64,000 bases of DNA, from NCBI RefSeq assembly GCF_003369915.1, contig NC_046677.1, positions 29,654,913-29,718,912 of the forward strand, read 5' to 3'. How positions within the stretch are numbered: position 1 is the first letter of the stretch; each line of letters starts with the position of its first letter. Below the pieces are notes generated by a model. That model saw only the letters and a program-made list of their open reading frames with translations, did no database searches and was not told where the DNA came from. Shown piece by piece: positions 23,084-34,672 of this stretch. Made by a program: the position numbers and the translations under genes. This DNA comes from Drosophila miranda. Lineage: Eukaryota > Arthropoda > Insecta > Diptera > Drosophilidae.

Positions 23084-26000
23084 TCTTTAACCACGTCTAA
23101 CGAAATCTGAAGCCAAACTACAAGTAAGTCTAGAAATCTATTAATTACCATAATATTTGGATTATTTCTGCCTGATTTTGCCTTACAAAATATTCCTCCC
23201 ACACCAGCGAAAGCTTCTGCTCGCCTGTGGATTGCATTCGTGGCGCCCTCCCTGGACAGAATCCACCCGCATAGATGCTGGCGCCATCTGTTGAGTGCTT
23301 TGTCTCTGTGCATTTTTTTGGGGGTGCTTGGGTTCTTTCGAGCCAAAGAGATGAATCTGGTCAGCAAAACCCGTTGACAGTGGCGAGATTTCTGCGGTTT
23401 TTCTCTTTGGGAGCTGCAGAGAAGACGAGAAATGCCATTCTCCCATATATTATTCAATTAATTAAATGTAAACCACAAATTGAGTTAAATGTGCAAAAAT
23501 GGCCGCAGGACAAACGCTGAAGTGGAGAGCTATGAAGTGGACAGACAGGTAGTCCCAGATGATGTATGTTTTTGCCTTTTGGGAGGTGGGTTCGAAGAGT
23601 TCTGAATCGCATGGATTGTGTGTCCCAGGAAACTCTTGGATCCCCTTTCGTGGATGACTAGCGCAGATTTTGAATGGCCAGCCAACTATTCGCAAAAGCG
23701 AATTCATAGCGCATTCCCCTGCCTTTTGGGGTCGTGGAATGAAAGGATTGGGGTTGGACGGGTGGTGGCTTGCTTGTTGCATGCTGCGCGTGTAGTAATT
23801 AAATTTAAAATATGTACACATTTACCGGACATCTGAGCTTAAAAACAGGTGCAATGTCTGTGGGTGGGAGGAGTGCTGGGGATAATTTGATCAAAGGCAA
23901 CCATAAGCCGGCAGCTGGTAGCCTGATACGCTGATACCCAGATACCCTGATACCCTGAGCCTCGTCGGTTATTACAGGCCATCAGTGCAGCCCCCCAGAC
24001 AGAGGCGTCGCCCAGAGGAGGCCTTAAAGGATACAGCCAGATGATCCTACATTCACTTAAATGTGTTTAAATGTGACAAGTATGGACGGGCCTATGTCCC
24101 CCCTGTGGCCCTGCCACTGTTGCGCGTAACCGCATCCGAAAAGATTGACATGGGAGATGAGAGCGTGACTCAAAATGTATGTATTTTTGGATGGAAGAGA
24201 CCATAATCCTTGGAGGTATTTCCTGGATTTATTTGGTGTGTGAGATCGAAGGCTAGAGATTCGGTGAAAGGGCAACATTCCACTTGTTTGGGGACCCATT
24301 CACGACTCCTCCAGCATCTGGGGGCCCCTCACGAGGGGCTTGTGTCACGGCCGCATATCCATAAAAGTCCCTGCACACAATTCAATCATTTTGCGATTTT
24401 AAGTGCTCGAATATTTTGCGGTTATCCATCCGCCTCGCTTTATGGGCATTTTGTTGAATGTAATTTGATTTAAACAGAATTCGGTTCTATATAAAAATCA
24501 CAAAATATCAGAGTGCACTGCATCCTGGCCACAGGACACAGGACAGCACGTGTGCGTGTGTGTGTGTGTGTGTGGCTATTTAATTAAGTGGCTACCTTTA
24601 AAACCTGCCACCAAAATTGAATTAATTCCGATTATTGTTGCAGTTCCATTGGGCACAGCTGGGGGTCTGTTTGGGGGTCTGCCTGCAATCAACAGATGAC
24701 ATAAAAAAGGACTACAGAGCCGGAGGGGGTGATAACACTAAACTGTCGGTTAAATAACATCCGAGAGCCACAGTGGCAGCAGCGGCAGGCGCCACTTGCA
24801 ACATCAAGTGGGTGGCGACACACTCCGACGACCTTTAACCCCAAGCGAGCTCGTGGGAGTGGAGATATAGGATGGTTGGACTGGCAGCAGGGGGGCAGGG
24901 GGTCCAGAGAATGCGTGGGAATCGCAAAACATGACGCAGTTTCTGCTCGTCTTTGCCTTTGTTCCAGTCGCCTGTGCCTGTGCCCGTTTTTGCATGCCAT
25001 TCTCCCAGGATATTAAGAACGGTTTCGTTTCTCTTCTTTTACATGGAAAAACAGCCATGCATCAGGGGGAGTGGGGAGGAGGATGCGGCAGCACGGAGAG
25101 ACCTACAATCTACGAGAGATATAGCTAAAGGAATGTACATCATGGGATCCCTTGGTACACAAAATATCTGAGATAATTTGGGACTAAGGGAGTTATTGTT
25201 TGGCGAATAAAAGTGCACAAGTTCTGTAGATGAACCCAATTTAAATTAAACTGCTGGGAGCAGAAGTTTCTAATAGCTCTGAAGATATTTCCTGGAATCT
25301 CTTTTAATCGAATTTTCTTAAATTATTTGTTGTCGCGCTCCTCTCACACATATATGTGTAACTCTCCTACTGCTCATGTATATTGTTCCTTAAAATATAT
25401 GTATTTTTTGATAGGAGTGCGAGTTGCCATAATCCCTAGTGGATTTTCCTTGATTTTTTTCGGGCATATTTGCTCAAATATTGTGTCTATATTCAAGCAT
25501 TCAATCTTTGGCCTTTGCTTACCCTCAGTCCCAATCGTCGTCGAACGAGCTACCATCTATACTCCTCCCGAGATGTCCCCAACCAATAGCACCAATAGTA
25601 GAGGTAGAAGGCCTATAAGAAGGCCTCACTGTAGAGTAGATGGCTTTCTCGGCAATAGAAAGACATGATGTCAGAAAGAAGATATAGGAAAGGATGAGAG
25701 GACCTAAAGGAGACGAGAGAATGCTGATAGGCTATCAGCAGCAGGCGAAAGAGAGGGCTGGACCTCCAATGGATACTTGATTTCTGACTCCCAAATAATC
25801 GTAGAACGGTTCAACATTCATCGACTTCTTTTTCGAAAAATACAATACGTATACAAAACGAAGAACTAAAGGAAATAAAGGGTACTCTACCGCTATTATA
25901 TATACATACATAACTAACGTGGACCATCGTATTGGCAGTGGGAACTGTCATTCTATGCCTTCGGTACCTTCTGACACTCTACAATATCCGTAGTTCTCGG

Positions 26001-29000
26001 CCAGCTCTTCTAACTCTGTAGTATAAAACATCATATAATAGAACTCTAAATTGCAATCTAACAACGAAGACATCTCTTTGGTAAATCTAGAGTCCGAGTC
26101 TCCGAAAAGGCTCGGCGCAAAACATTCCATTATAAATCATTCCTCGAAGGTCTAGGTCTGGGTACTAATACTCTAGGCACCCCGCAAACCTCTTAGAATT
26201 GTAAGGCAACACATATTAACCCTAACCAAACCCATATTAGCCCTTACCGATACTAACCCTAACCGATCCCGATACTATACTGCGATAAGTTTTATGCGAT
26301 ACTATTCTGCGATATTATACTGCGATAAGTCGGAGGAGGATTTAAACGATCGACAAGAAGAGAGAAAAGACGTGAAATAAATAAGTTAATAAAAATTAAA
26401 CGAAGATCTGCGCCACAGAATTAATAGTTGTATATTTCTTCTAAACTAATAAATAAATAAATAAATCATTCAAGAATCTTTAAACAACTTTTTTGCATAG
26501 ATCATAGATATCAGATCAAAACATTTAAAAAAATAAACATAGCATTCAATGAATGGACTTTTAAGTATTATTATCGCCATTGCCTTCAAATAAACATAAA
26601 CATTCCCTTATGCTGATATTTCATTTCGTACACCCGTCTCGTCTTGGCTTCTCATGAAATTTCTCAAATTTCAAAGCTGTTCCAGCAGACACTCAATGGA
26701 GAGGGATAGAGAGAAAGGGAGAGCTTTCATTGAGCTTTGGGATCCGAATTCCAAGAATATCGAGATTGAAAGACAGTCTTGAATTGTAAGCAAAGCTTGA
26801 AGGAGTGATAGAAATCTTTTGCTCAGAGATTTCGTACCTATTTTAATTCGAATCAATCGGTATTGTAAGTATTTTCGTATCTCCAAATGAAGTATCTTTT
26901 AGCCCAACTATTGACTGCCAAAAACACCAATTAGTATGCATCGGAAATAGTTCTTTCATCCTCAAAAACTTATCCACATTTTGGATCTTAAATCCACCAT
27001 AAAAACTCTTACAATCACCTGCCACATGATAAAAGTCATAGCCAAAGTTTTCTTCTATATTCTTTTTGATATTTGCAATCTTCGACAAATTTATTTATTT
27101 AGCACATTGTTTTTCGCTTTCTCTCCGTACCCGTACCCGTACCCGTCCCCGTAACCGTCCCTCCCTGCTCTTGGCATCAGTTGGGGAAAGAACAATAACC
27201 ACTTGGGGCAGACAACAAAGGGAGACGGAGGCGGAGGCGGAGACGGAGACGGAGACTTGAAGCTCGAAAAGTATTTTGATTTGTGAAATGCTCGTAAGTA
27301 TTGTCGTTTTTCGGTTCTGGCCCTGACGCTGGTAGCAATTTCTTAAATTTTTTATAGCGCATAACCTGTCTGGCACACATGTGCAATCCCCCCCCCCCCC
27401 CTTTCTCTGTGCATCATGCCCCCCACCCACAAGCGGGTTTCCTGTACGGCTCAAAGTTACAGGAGAAGAAGACGTTGGGGCCTTGTTGGCAACGCTTATT
27501 GCATTATCCTCGGCTAGAGACAGACTGGGAGCCAGCCAGAGTCGTGTGCGTGCCCAGAGACTCGTGGATGGTGGGGGGATTGGATAGGGCAGGGCACCGG
27601 GAAGATATATCCGCGCCAACTGCCGCAGCTGATGCCACTTTTGGCTCGTGGCAGCCGCGAGCTGTTTGCCTGTTTGTTGTTATGCGGGTTGGGGTCTGTG
27701 GAGGGAGGGGCGGGGAGGGCCACCAAACTGTGAAGAAAATCATATTCCTCTGGGGCCACAACGAAGTCTTTGTACACTCTTCGGGGAGATGCTTTCTCCC
27801 AGACTAATGGGTAATCATTTGGGGATGGGTCTTCGTTGTATGAAAGCGAGCGAGTGAGCCAGGGGTAGGCGCATGAGAGAAGAGAGGGTAGAGAGTGCTT
27901 AGAGGCCCGTCTCTAAATCTGCAACACTCCCAGTGATGTTTAATGGATAGATTATGCAAACCATTGCTCCTTAAAGTACAGTTGTTCCGGCATCATGCTC
28001 CCCATCAGTAATTGTTCATCATTTTCCTCTATAAAAAAAGTTAACTGCTGTCCGAATCCTCACTGATCCCATATGCCCATTCAACAAAGTGCAGGAAAAT
28101 ATGAAAATTGGCACGACTTCAGCTGGGGCACCCCCCACACCCACACCCGCACCCTCGACCCCCACCCACACACCTTAGAGTCAGTCAGTCTCCTGCCTCC
28201 TTTTGCTGCCAAGAAATGTTAATACGGAAAAAAGCGAACCATTTGCCGCAATGAAAATCGCGTAAATTTCATACTGATTGTAAGTGTCGCTCGCCGTTTT
28301 CTTGAAGCCGCTGCCACGAAGCCAGAAAGCTGGACGGAACTAGAAATGGAGATGGCGATGGCGATGGCGATGGCGAAAGAGATGGAGATGGAGCTTGGAA
28401 ATGCCATTGCCGTCTGTTTTCCCCCTCCCCCCCCCCCGCCCCACCGACCCCATGACGCCCGAAACTCTGGTGTTGGCTGTCGCCTGCAGATTGTCAGCAT
28501 TGTCACAATTGCAATTTGGAACGGACGGAACGGACGGGACGGAACGGTTGGAACGGGCTTGACATGGTTTGAGATTCGCTGATTTGGTTGCCATTTCAAC
28601 ATTTTGCGGGCATTTACCATAAGAGCCAGAATCCGAGCCAAAAACGTCATTCGATTCGAGCGTTAATGGCCGACCAATACGAATACCAGCTGCAAGTCTT
28701 TTAAATTACAAAAGTTTTCTCTAGCACATTTGCTACATTCTTTGCTTTACTATTTTCCTGTCTTTCCTTTATTCTTTTATTTCTTTTTCGGGTGTTTTAT
28801 GTGTCAAACATGTGTACATGTGTTTGTGGGGTGGCTATAGATTTGGTGGGGAAGAGGGGAATGTTTCAGTTCAATCTATAAATTGAGTCACTGTCTTTTG
28901 GGTAACCAGATTTCGCTTCAAGACTCGGCTCTCCTCCTGAATACCCCTCCCCTTCTGGGAAATCCAGCCTTCACTCCTCCTCTGGCTAATGTTTGTTTGA

Positions 29001-30122
29001 CTTCTGTCGGAGTACAATATGATTAAAAAATAATTTCGCAGAAAATATTGAATCACGTCGCGTTCCAGAGTCAGAAGCGAACACATTTCTTGTTGGATTG
29101 CAAGACGGATGGCATTTTTTGATGGCCAAGAGAATCAAGTTTGTTTTTACGTGCCACGGGCTCTGGAACGTGGCCGACTTGGGCCTGGGGGATGTCAAAG
29201 GTCGGTCGCAGCTGCTGCAAATGGCTGGTGCTTTGGCCCAAGCCCACTTTTGGCTATGAGAAATCGCTCGTCATTATCGACGCCTGCGAAAATCCCCCCC
29301 CATCCACCCCATCCACCCCATCCACCCAGACAAAGGCGCCATAAATTATGTTAGACCTACATATATGTATATATAGACATCTGGAGCTGTGAAAAATCGT
29401 GCCCCAAAAACTTTGACCCGACAACTTATTGAAAATCACTTAGACACACATGTGACGCTCTCGGTTCGTGAGCAAATGAGAACCCAGAGGCTGATGGAGT
29501 TGGAGCATAGAGGATAGAGGAGTTTCTGGGTTATAATTTATGTTTTTGGGATTTGAATTTTGGTGGAGAAACGCAACCTTTCCCTGGAAGAAAGTAAACA
29601 AGTGCAGGCGGGCCCCCAAACACTGCACTTGATAAACGGCCGCTGGATGGGAGGCCCAAGGATGGGAGACAGAGCCCCCAAGGCTGCTTAATAGACATGA
29701 CCACCGGCTAAGACCGCCAGCATGTGACGACAAACTCATAATTTATGGCCACATATCCCGGCCAGAGCCGGAGCCAGAGCCAGACCCAGACGGCCCTATC
29801 TCTTCCTGTGTGGAGACGGTCATGGGCTTAGTTTGTGCCTGTCAGAGTCGTCTGTAATTGTTTTCCTAATGGAACAGTGCTACGCAACGCAGAGAGACCC
29901 CAAAAACATGACCGCACTTAAGTTGTCATTGGCGTGAGGGGCGTGGACGAATTTATGAGCACCACAAGGGGAGGAAGCAGAAGTCCAGCTTTTATTCAAA
30001 GAAAATATCGCATGTAGTGTCTATCGTATCGATCTATCGGAACAGGCATTGACACACGCGTCACAGAACACACTGGCACCTTGTCGTATTCGTGTCCAAA
30101 ATTGACTTGTGTTTTATTTTAG
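23084..30122. other. 7-kb stretch without a supported gene
   Basis: Contains GT runs (24550), G/C-rich runs (27389, 28429), GGCGAT-type hexamer runs (28345), CATCCACCC repeats (29300), a possible LTR-type fossil (25328-26460) and an AT-rich open frame on the minus strand at 26843-27088 that I cannot assign. It may include a 5' intron of the gene starting at 30123. Confidence 0.4.
25328..26460. mobile_element. Possible LTR-retroelement fossil
   Basis: Begins TGTTGTCGCGCTCC, contains short internal repeats (GATACTATACTGCGATAAGT-like at about 26268-26330) and ends in an AATAAATAAAT tail. It differs in composition from its flanks. Family and exact ends are unknown and it looks degenerate. Confidence 0.25.
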
Positions 30123-30933
30123 GCCGAAGATAGCAAAATAAAGTCCGTCAGCATGTTCCTCGATGACGATGGAATACCCAGAGACCTGACCTTCGACAAC
30201 CTGTGCGACTATTCGTTTGATCTGGTAAGAAGGAGCCGCAGTTTTTGAGGAGCTTTCCGTTTTCCTTTTCCTCACTTTTGTGTGTTTTCAGCACGGCACG
30301 ATGCTGCTGACATCCGCGGACACGGCGGTTTATATGCCGCCAAAGTGGCATGGAACGATCTACGGCACCGAGGAGATGCTCAACAGCTACCGCCAGAACT
30401 TTAATGTGAGATGGGCACCGCCCCGCCTAGAGTACGGTTCTAACCAACAATTTTCACAGCCGAATCCAGCGCTGCTGAACTTCCACGCCCTGCAGCCCTA
30501 CGAGCCGGAGCTGATCTGCTGCAAGAATGTCGTGGTCGAGCTGACAGTGCTGCCGGCGGGCCAGAGCCTGTTCAGCGACGCGGAGATCGCCGTGTTTGTG
30601 GTGAAGCTGACCAAGTACGTGACCAACGCGGACGGAAACGAGGAGGTCGACACGAACACCAACACCCTGATCACCAAGGAGATCGGCACCGAGCTGTGCT
30701 TCTTCCCCCACAACCATCCCTACCACGTGCGCATCATGCGCGAGGGCATCGACGTGGTCTACGTGGACGACTGGATCTACAAGAACGGCAAGCCGAACGT
30801 CACCTACCAGCACCAGCGTATCTGCAATCTGCTGAGAAACCTGCAGCCCTACTGCGTGAAGAGCCTCTCGGGCCGCCCCCTGCCGCCGGTCCTCTACAGC
30901 GTGTGCCGCGACCCCGACGATGGGCCGATCTAG
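30123..30933 (+). CDS. Unrecognised three-exon gene
   Basis: Exons 30123-30224, 30292-30405 and 30460-30933. Exon 1 follows a TTTTAG acceptor, so an upstream exon is likely; if not, ATG 30153 gives 219 residues. The reading is DDDGIPRDLTFDNLCDY, then VYMPPKWHGTIYG, then a long conserved-looking domain with LICCKNVVVELTVLPAG, FPHNHPYHVRIMREG and VYVDDWIYKNGKP. The second intron is only 54 bp, a multiple of three with no stop, and has a CTAAC branch-point motif and a TTTTCACAG end, so splicing is favoured. Codon use is GC-rich as in other fly genes here. AATAAA is not obvious, but AATACT and TATAAAG lie downstream at 30945-30985. It sits in the spacer beside the right arm. I recognise no family; there is no signal peptide or membrane segment. 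Confidence 0.7.
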
Positions 30934-31482
30934 ATTCCACAATACTCAAGCTACACAGAATACTGTACACCGAACGGTCTATAAAGTGAAAGACCCACCC
31001 AAGCATTCGTCTGGCTCTTTTATTGATATCTGATGGCGACACATTAGTCGCACTCGAACGGGCCAGCCAGCGCTGTCTGGCTATTGATTTTCGCCAGGCT
31101 AATTCTTATGCCCTGGCGGAAATTGGAAATCTAGAAGGATCTACTGTCCTGGCAGGCATCTCGTTTGTAGTTTATGTCTGGCTTGCACTTTCAGGGATGT
31201 TGAGCCTCCCCGAAAGTCCTGGAAAGAGGCTTGCAAGTGCCTTTAAAGAGACAGTCTGCAGTGAGAGCCAGAGGCTGCGAAAAACATCATTTAGTCACAA
31301 AATAGTGCCTCAGTTCTTAGACTTATGGCCGGGAAAAGTGTCGGGAAATGGCACCAAACACTATCTCTCTCTCGAGCACCCCCTCGAGGAAAGGCTGAGG
31401 TCCTACGTATGCCCCAAACCTACAGCTTAGGCCTTTATGTCAGTTCAACATCAGTTTTATTCTATGTTCGTATGACAAGACT
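30934..31482. other. Intergenic gap before the right arm
   Basis: No supported gene. An open frame at 31023-31430 (plus) has no domain and poor codon use. The right arm begins sharply at 31483. Confidence 0.5.
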
Positions 31483-31577
31483 CTCCAGCATTCAAAATTG
31501 AATTTTCAAATTAAATCCCAGCTTTGGCGGCATGTTGTAGGGGCAGAGTCGTAGGGTTCGTGCCAGAAGGGGTAATC

Positions 31578-32357
31578 ATGGCTTCCAGGGCCTGCTACAA
31601 GCCCGTCACGCACATCATCTTCGACAGCGATGGGACCGTCTTGGGTAGGCCCCTGCACATTCCTTCGTTTACTCCATCAATACGATTCCATCACTTCTTA
31701 GACACCGAAAACATGTACTCGGATGTGATCAACGAGATCGTGGCGCCGTTCGGCAAGACCTACACGTACGAGATGAAGCTGCGGTATATGGGCATGCCGG
31801 CCCTCCAGTCCGCCCGGCAGCTGGTCGAGGAGCTGCAGCTGCCGCTGACGCCGGTCGAGTACCTGAAGATATTCGACTCCGTGGTCTACGGACGCATCAA
31901 CAATGTCCAGCTGCTGCCGGGGGTCAAGGACCTGATGCTGCACCTCCACGATCACCGCATTCCCATGGCCATAGCCACGAGCTCGGTGCAGGCCGCCTTC
32001 CACACCAAGTCGCAGCCGCACAGGGACCTGTTCCCCGCCCTGCACCACGTGGTCTGTGGCGATGACCCGGAGCTGCGGCCGGGCCGGGGCAAGCCCCACC
32101 CGGACATCTTCCTGCTGGCCGCCTCCCGCTTCCACCCGGCGCCGGACGCCGGCCAGTGTCTGGTCTTCGAGGACTCGCCCAACGGCCTGCAGGCGGGCAT
32201 CGCCGCCGGCATGCAGGTGGTGATGATCCCCGATCCCCGGGTGCCGGCGGAGCAGAGGACAGGCGCCACGCAGGTGCTCGACTCGATGGCGGACTTCGAG
32301 CCCCAGCTTTTCGGCCTGCCCCACTACGACACCTGTTCAAAGTTCGAGTTCGGGTAG
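31578..32357 (+). CDS. Pseudouridine-5'-phosphatase-like HAD enzyme (gene B, right copy)
   Basis: Exons 31578-31644 and 31702-32357 with a 57-bp intron, 240 residues. The catalytic set is complete: DSDGT, ATSS, GKPHPDIF and FEDSPNG. It differs from the left copy by one residue (AEQR[T] here, AEQR[S] on the left) and by a few bases upstream of the ATG. Gene A follows about 100 bp downstream on the same strand. Confidence 0.85.
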   Translation: MASRACYKPVTHIIFDSDGTVLGRPLHIPSFTPSIRFHHFLDTENMYSDVINEIVAPFGKTYTYEMKLRYMGMPALQSARQLVEELQLPLTPVEYLKIFDSVVYGRINNVQLLPGVKDLMLHLHDHRIPMAIATSSVQAAFHTKSQPHRDLFPALHHVVCGDDPELRPGRGKPHPDIFLLAASRFHPAPDAGQCLVFEDSPNGLQAGIAAGMQVVMIPDPRVPAEQRTGATQVLDSMADFEPQLFGLPHYDTCSKFEFG

Positions 32358-32460
32358 AGAGCACATTCCATCCGATCCGGTTGTATCAATCAAAATTCCA
32401 AGTTTGCTAGAAGAAAAAACAAAAAAATAGAATCTCAGAATCTCTTAGAATCCCAGGAAA

Positions 32461-33171
32461 ATGTCGGAATTGGTTTCCTCGTCGCGGCACTGCTGCTTCC
32501 GACCCGTGACCCACTGCATCTTCGAGCTGGACGGCCTCCTGCTCGACAGCGAGCGCCTGAACACGCGGGCGGTGCAGCAGATCCTCGACCCCTTCGGCCA
32601 CATCTACGGGTTCGACCTGAAGCTGCGGTGCATGGGCAAGCCCTCCCCGGAGTCGGCGGACATGATCATCGACAGCTACGGCCTGCCCCTCAGCCGCACG
32701 CAGTTCCAGCGCCTCCACAGGCTCCACACTCGGAACCACTTGGGGTCCGTGGGCCTGATGCCCGGCGCGGAGCGCCTCCTGCGCCACCTGCACGCCTCCC
32801 ACGTGCCCATGGCCCTGGAGACGAGCGGCAGTCGAGAGTCGTACGACCTCAAGGTGCGTCCCCACGCCCAGCTCTTCGAGGTCTTCCAGCACGCGGTCGT
32901 CGGCGGCTCCGACTCGGAGGTGAAGCGGTGCAAGCCCTCTCCGGATATATTCCTCACAGCCGCCGCTCGCTTCAAGGATCCCCCGGAGCCGGAGAACTGC
33001 CTGGTGCTGGAGTCCTCGCTACTGGGCATGGAGGCTGCCTTGGCCGCCGGCATGCAGGTTGTGCTCGTGCCGGATCCCCTGCTCTCCATTCGACTCAGTG
33101 CTCCGGCCACACTGAGGCTCCGCTCGCTGGAGGCCTTCAGGCCGCAGTACTTTGGACTGCCCCCCTTCTGA
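32461..33171 (+). CDS. HAD phosphatase-like protein with altered nucleophile (gene A, right copy)
   Basis: Intronless, 236 residues, with the same Glu22 in place of the nucleophile and the same LESSLLG motif IV as the left copy; it carries Thr in HRLHTRN. Because the arms are nearly identical, the shared substitutions are one event and not two. Confidence 0.85.
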   Translation: MSELVSSSRHCCFRPVTHCIFELDGLLLDSERLNTRAVQQILDPFGHIYGFDLKLRCMGKPSPESADMIIDSYGLPLSRTQFQRLHRLHTRNHLGSVGLMPGAERLLRHLHASHVPMALETSGSRESYDLKVRPHAQLFEVFQHAVVGGSDSEVKRCKPSPDIFLTAAARFKDPPEPENCLVLESSLLGMEAALAAGMQVVLVPDPLLSIRLSAPATLRLRSLEAFRPQYFGLPPF

Positions 33172-33990
33172 AGAGACCTGCAGAGTGCCTCCTGCAGGCG
33201 AATCCACAGCAGACGATGCTTCCTTCAGAACTCTCAAAGAAGAAAGAAAAGGGAGTGGGGCTATGTTTCTGGCCATTCAAAATGTGTAGCGTAAGTAGGG
33301 ATCAAAGTTCCTAGAAAAAACTGTCAACGGATTCCGAATCCTCTTAGGGACGAACCTTCAGAATTCCTTCAGAGACGGATACACAAGAGGAAAGCGGTGA
33401 GTAGCCCTCCAGGGGCCTCTTCGATGGTCCACGTCCAGGCCCCACCAAAGCCAAGGGAGACATCCTGGATGTTGGCTGGCAGTGAGTTTGGGGCTCGCGG
33501 CGGCGACTGGCAACGGGCTGATCGGCAGATGATGCCTGTACTGAGAAGCTCTAGAATACATTTTGAATCCACTGAATTCTAGCACTCCTTCCATAGGCAA
33601 CTGTTTGTTGGCGTCACTGCCGGTGAGCGCAGCGGAGAGGCCCGACCCCATTGTTGTTTTTTACAAAGGTAATGAAACACTTGAAGCACTTTTGTGGTTT
33701 TCCTAATTATATTTTCCTCGAATGCTTTACGACGCGGCACAAGAAATGAAAGTGAAAGAGACAGCTTCCTGGCTCGCTTCCCAACACTGTCCAACACTGT
33801 CTGGAAGCGGGCTACGAACTATTATTCTGTGTTTTTGTCTCTCATGCATCTCTCTCTCTCTCTCTCTCTCTCTTCGCAGGAATGTTGCCAGAGTCCAATG
33901 TCAAAGGGCAATCATGGCGGGAACGCTTTATTGAGCAGTGCCACAGATAATTTATCGGAGATCACAAAATTATTCGCAATTTCCAGGCTT
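33172..33990. other. Unassigned stretch within the right arm
   Basis: Counterpart of 11372-12214. Holds the same unassigned open frames and a shorter CT/GA run. No domain seen. Confidence 0.35.
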
Positions 33991-33995
33991 TGTGG

Positions 33996-34003
33996 TATCG
34001 ATA
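33996..34003. promoter_or_regulatory. DRE element TATCGATA (right arm)
   Basis: Right-arm copy of the 11362-11369 site, upstream of the right small gene. Confidence 0.45.
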
Positions 34004-34363
34004 GCTCTCGATACTTGAGTAGATATCTATTAATGAAATGAAAATAAGAATGTTTTGGGATAGTTTAATGTCTATGGTGTCTTTGGAGTTTATTTCAAGC
34101 GGGAATATTCATTGGGGGGATGATCCAGAGTACCCTCAAGTAGTACCCGATAAATACTATTTTTCGATGTGACCATTTTCCCCCCCTCCATGGCGCTAAT
34201 TTTCCCCAAACGCGTGGCTTCTTCTTCATCTGAATTTTTCCTTCCAATTGGCAAGTAATTTGTGACTTTGCGTTTCCTTCTTCACCGCTTGTGGTAGGTT
34301 CGAGTTAAGAAACTGTGAAACGGACGTCTAAATAAAGTATTCTTTTTGCCAGATCAATCCAGA

Positions 34364-34672
34364 ATGAATCAAGACTCTGCGCAGCAAAATGCCTCCAATG
34401 AGGCCGCCAACGAGGCCGCCAACGAGGCCTCCAACGAGGCCTCCAACGAGCCCTCCGAATTGGAGAAGTTCGTCAATTTAATCCTGTTTGACAAACTTCC
34501 CTCAAATTACACTCCACGTCTGTACTGGAAGATGTTGCAGTCCGGACCCGGCCCGTCGCCGGATGTCGAGGATGGCCCAGCCGCCAAGCCGAAGACCGAG
34601 GCTCTAGAGGGTGACTCGCGGGAATGCCCTCATTGTGGAGCACCAAGCGCCAAACTTTTCAAACGTGAATAA
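34364..34672 (+). CDS. Small protein of unknown function, right copy
   Basis: 102 residues. The first ~12 codons equal those of the left copy (10657-11001). Then come four near-repeats of NEAA/NEAS (residues ~13-28), a YTPRLYWKML patch, AAKPKTEALEGDS, and a new C-terminus ECPHCGAPSAKLFKRE. The CPHC pair could be half of a zinc site, and the left copy has nothing like it. The promoter, 5' exon and 5' intron lie in the homogenised arm, so both copies are likely expressed alike while the proteins differ. AATAAA lies at about 34758. Confidence 0.6.
   Translation: MNQDSAQQNASNEAANEAANEASNEASNEPSELEKFVNLILFDKLPSNYTPRLYWKMLQSGPGPSPDVEDGPAAKPKTEALEGDSRECPHCGAPSAKLFKRE

Larger units (their letters stand above)
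31483..34400. repeat. Right arm of the ~2.9-kb inverted repeat
   Basis: Matches the reverse complement of 10965-13903. Differences seen by eye are few: single substitutions in UTRs, one amino acid in each HAD gene, a 3-base length change near 33200 and a shorter CT run at about 33849-33872. Similarity stops at CTCCAG (31483) on the inner side and drops abruptly after about 34400 on the outer side. Confidence 0.9.

Noticed and set aside
26843-27088. AT-rich minus-strand open frame of 81 codons
   Set aside because: Looks partly protein-like but has no recognisable family and no splice context that I could confirm.
31023-31430. 135-codon plus-strand frame before the right arm
   Set aside because: Random-looking composition and no homologue that I recognise.
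31698-32324. Long antisense open frames over the HAD genes (also 13062-13688, 12494-12979)
   Set aside because: Shadows of GC-rich coding sequence on the other strand; no independent support.
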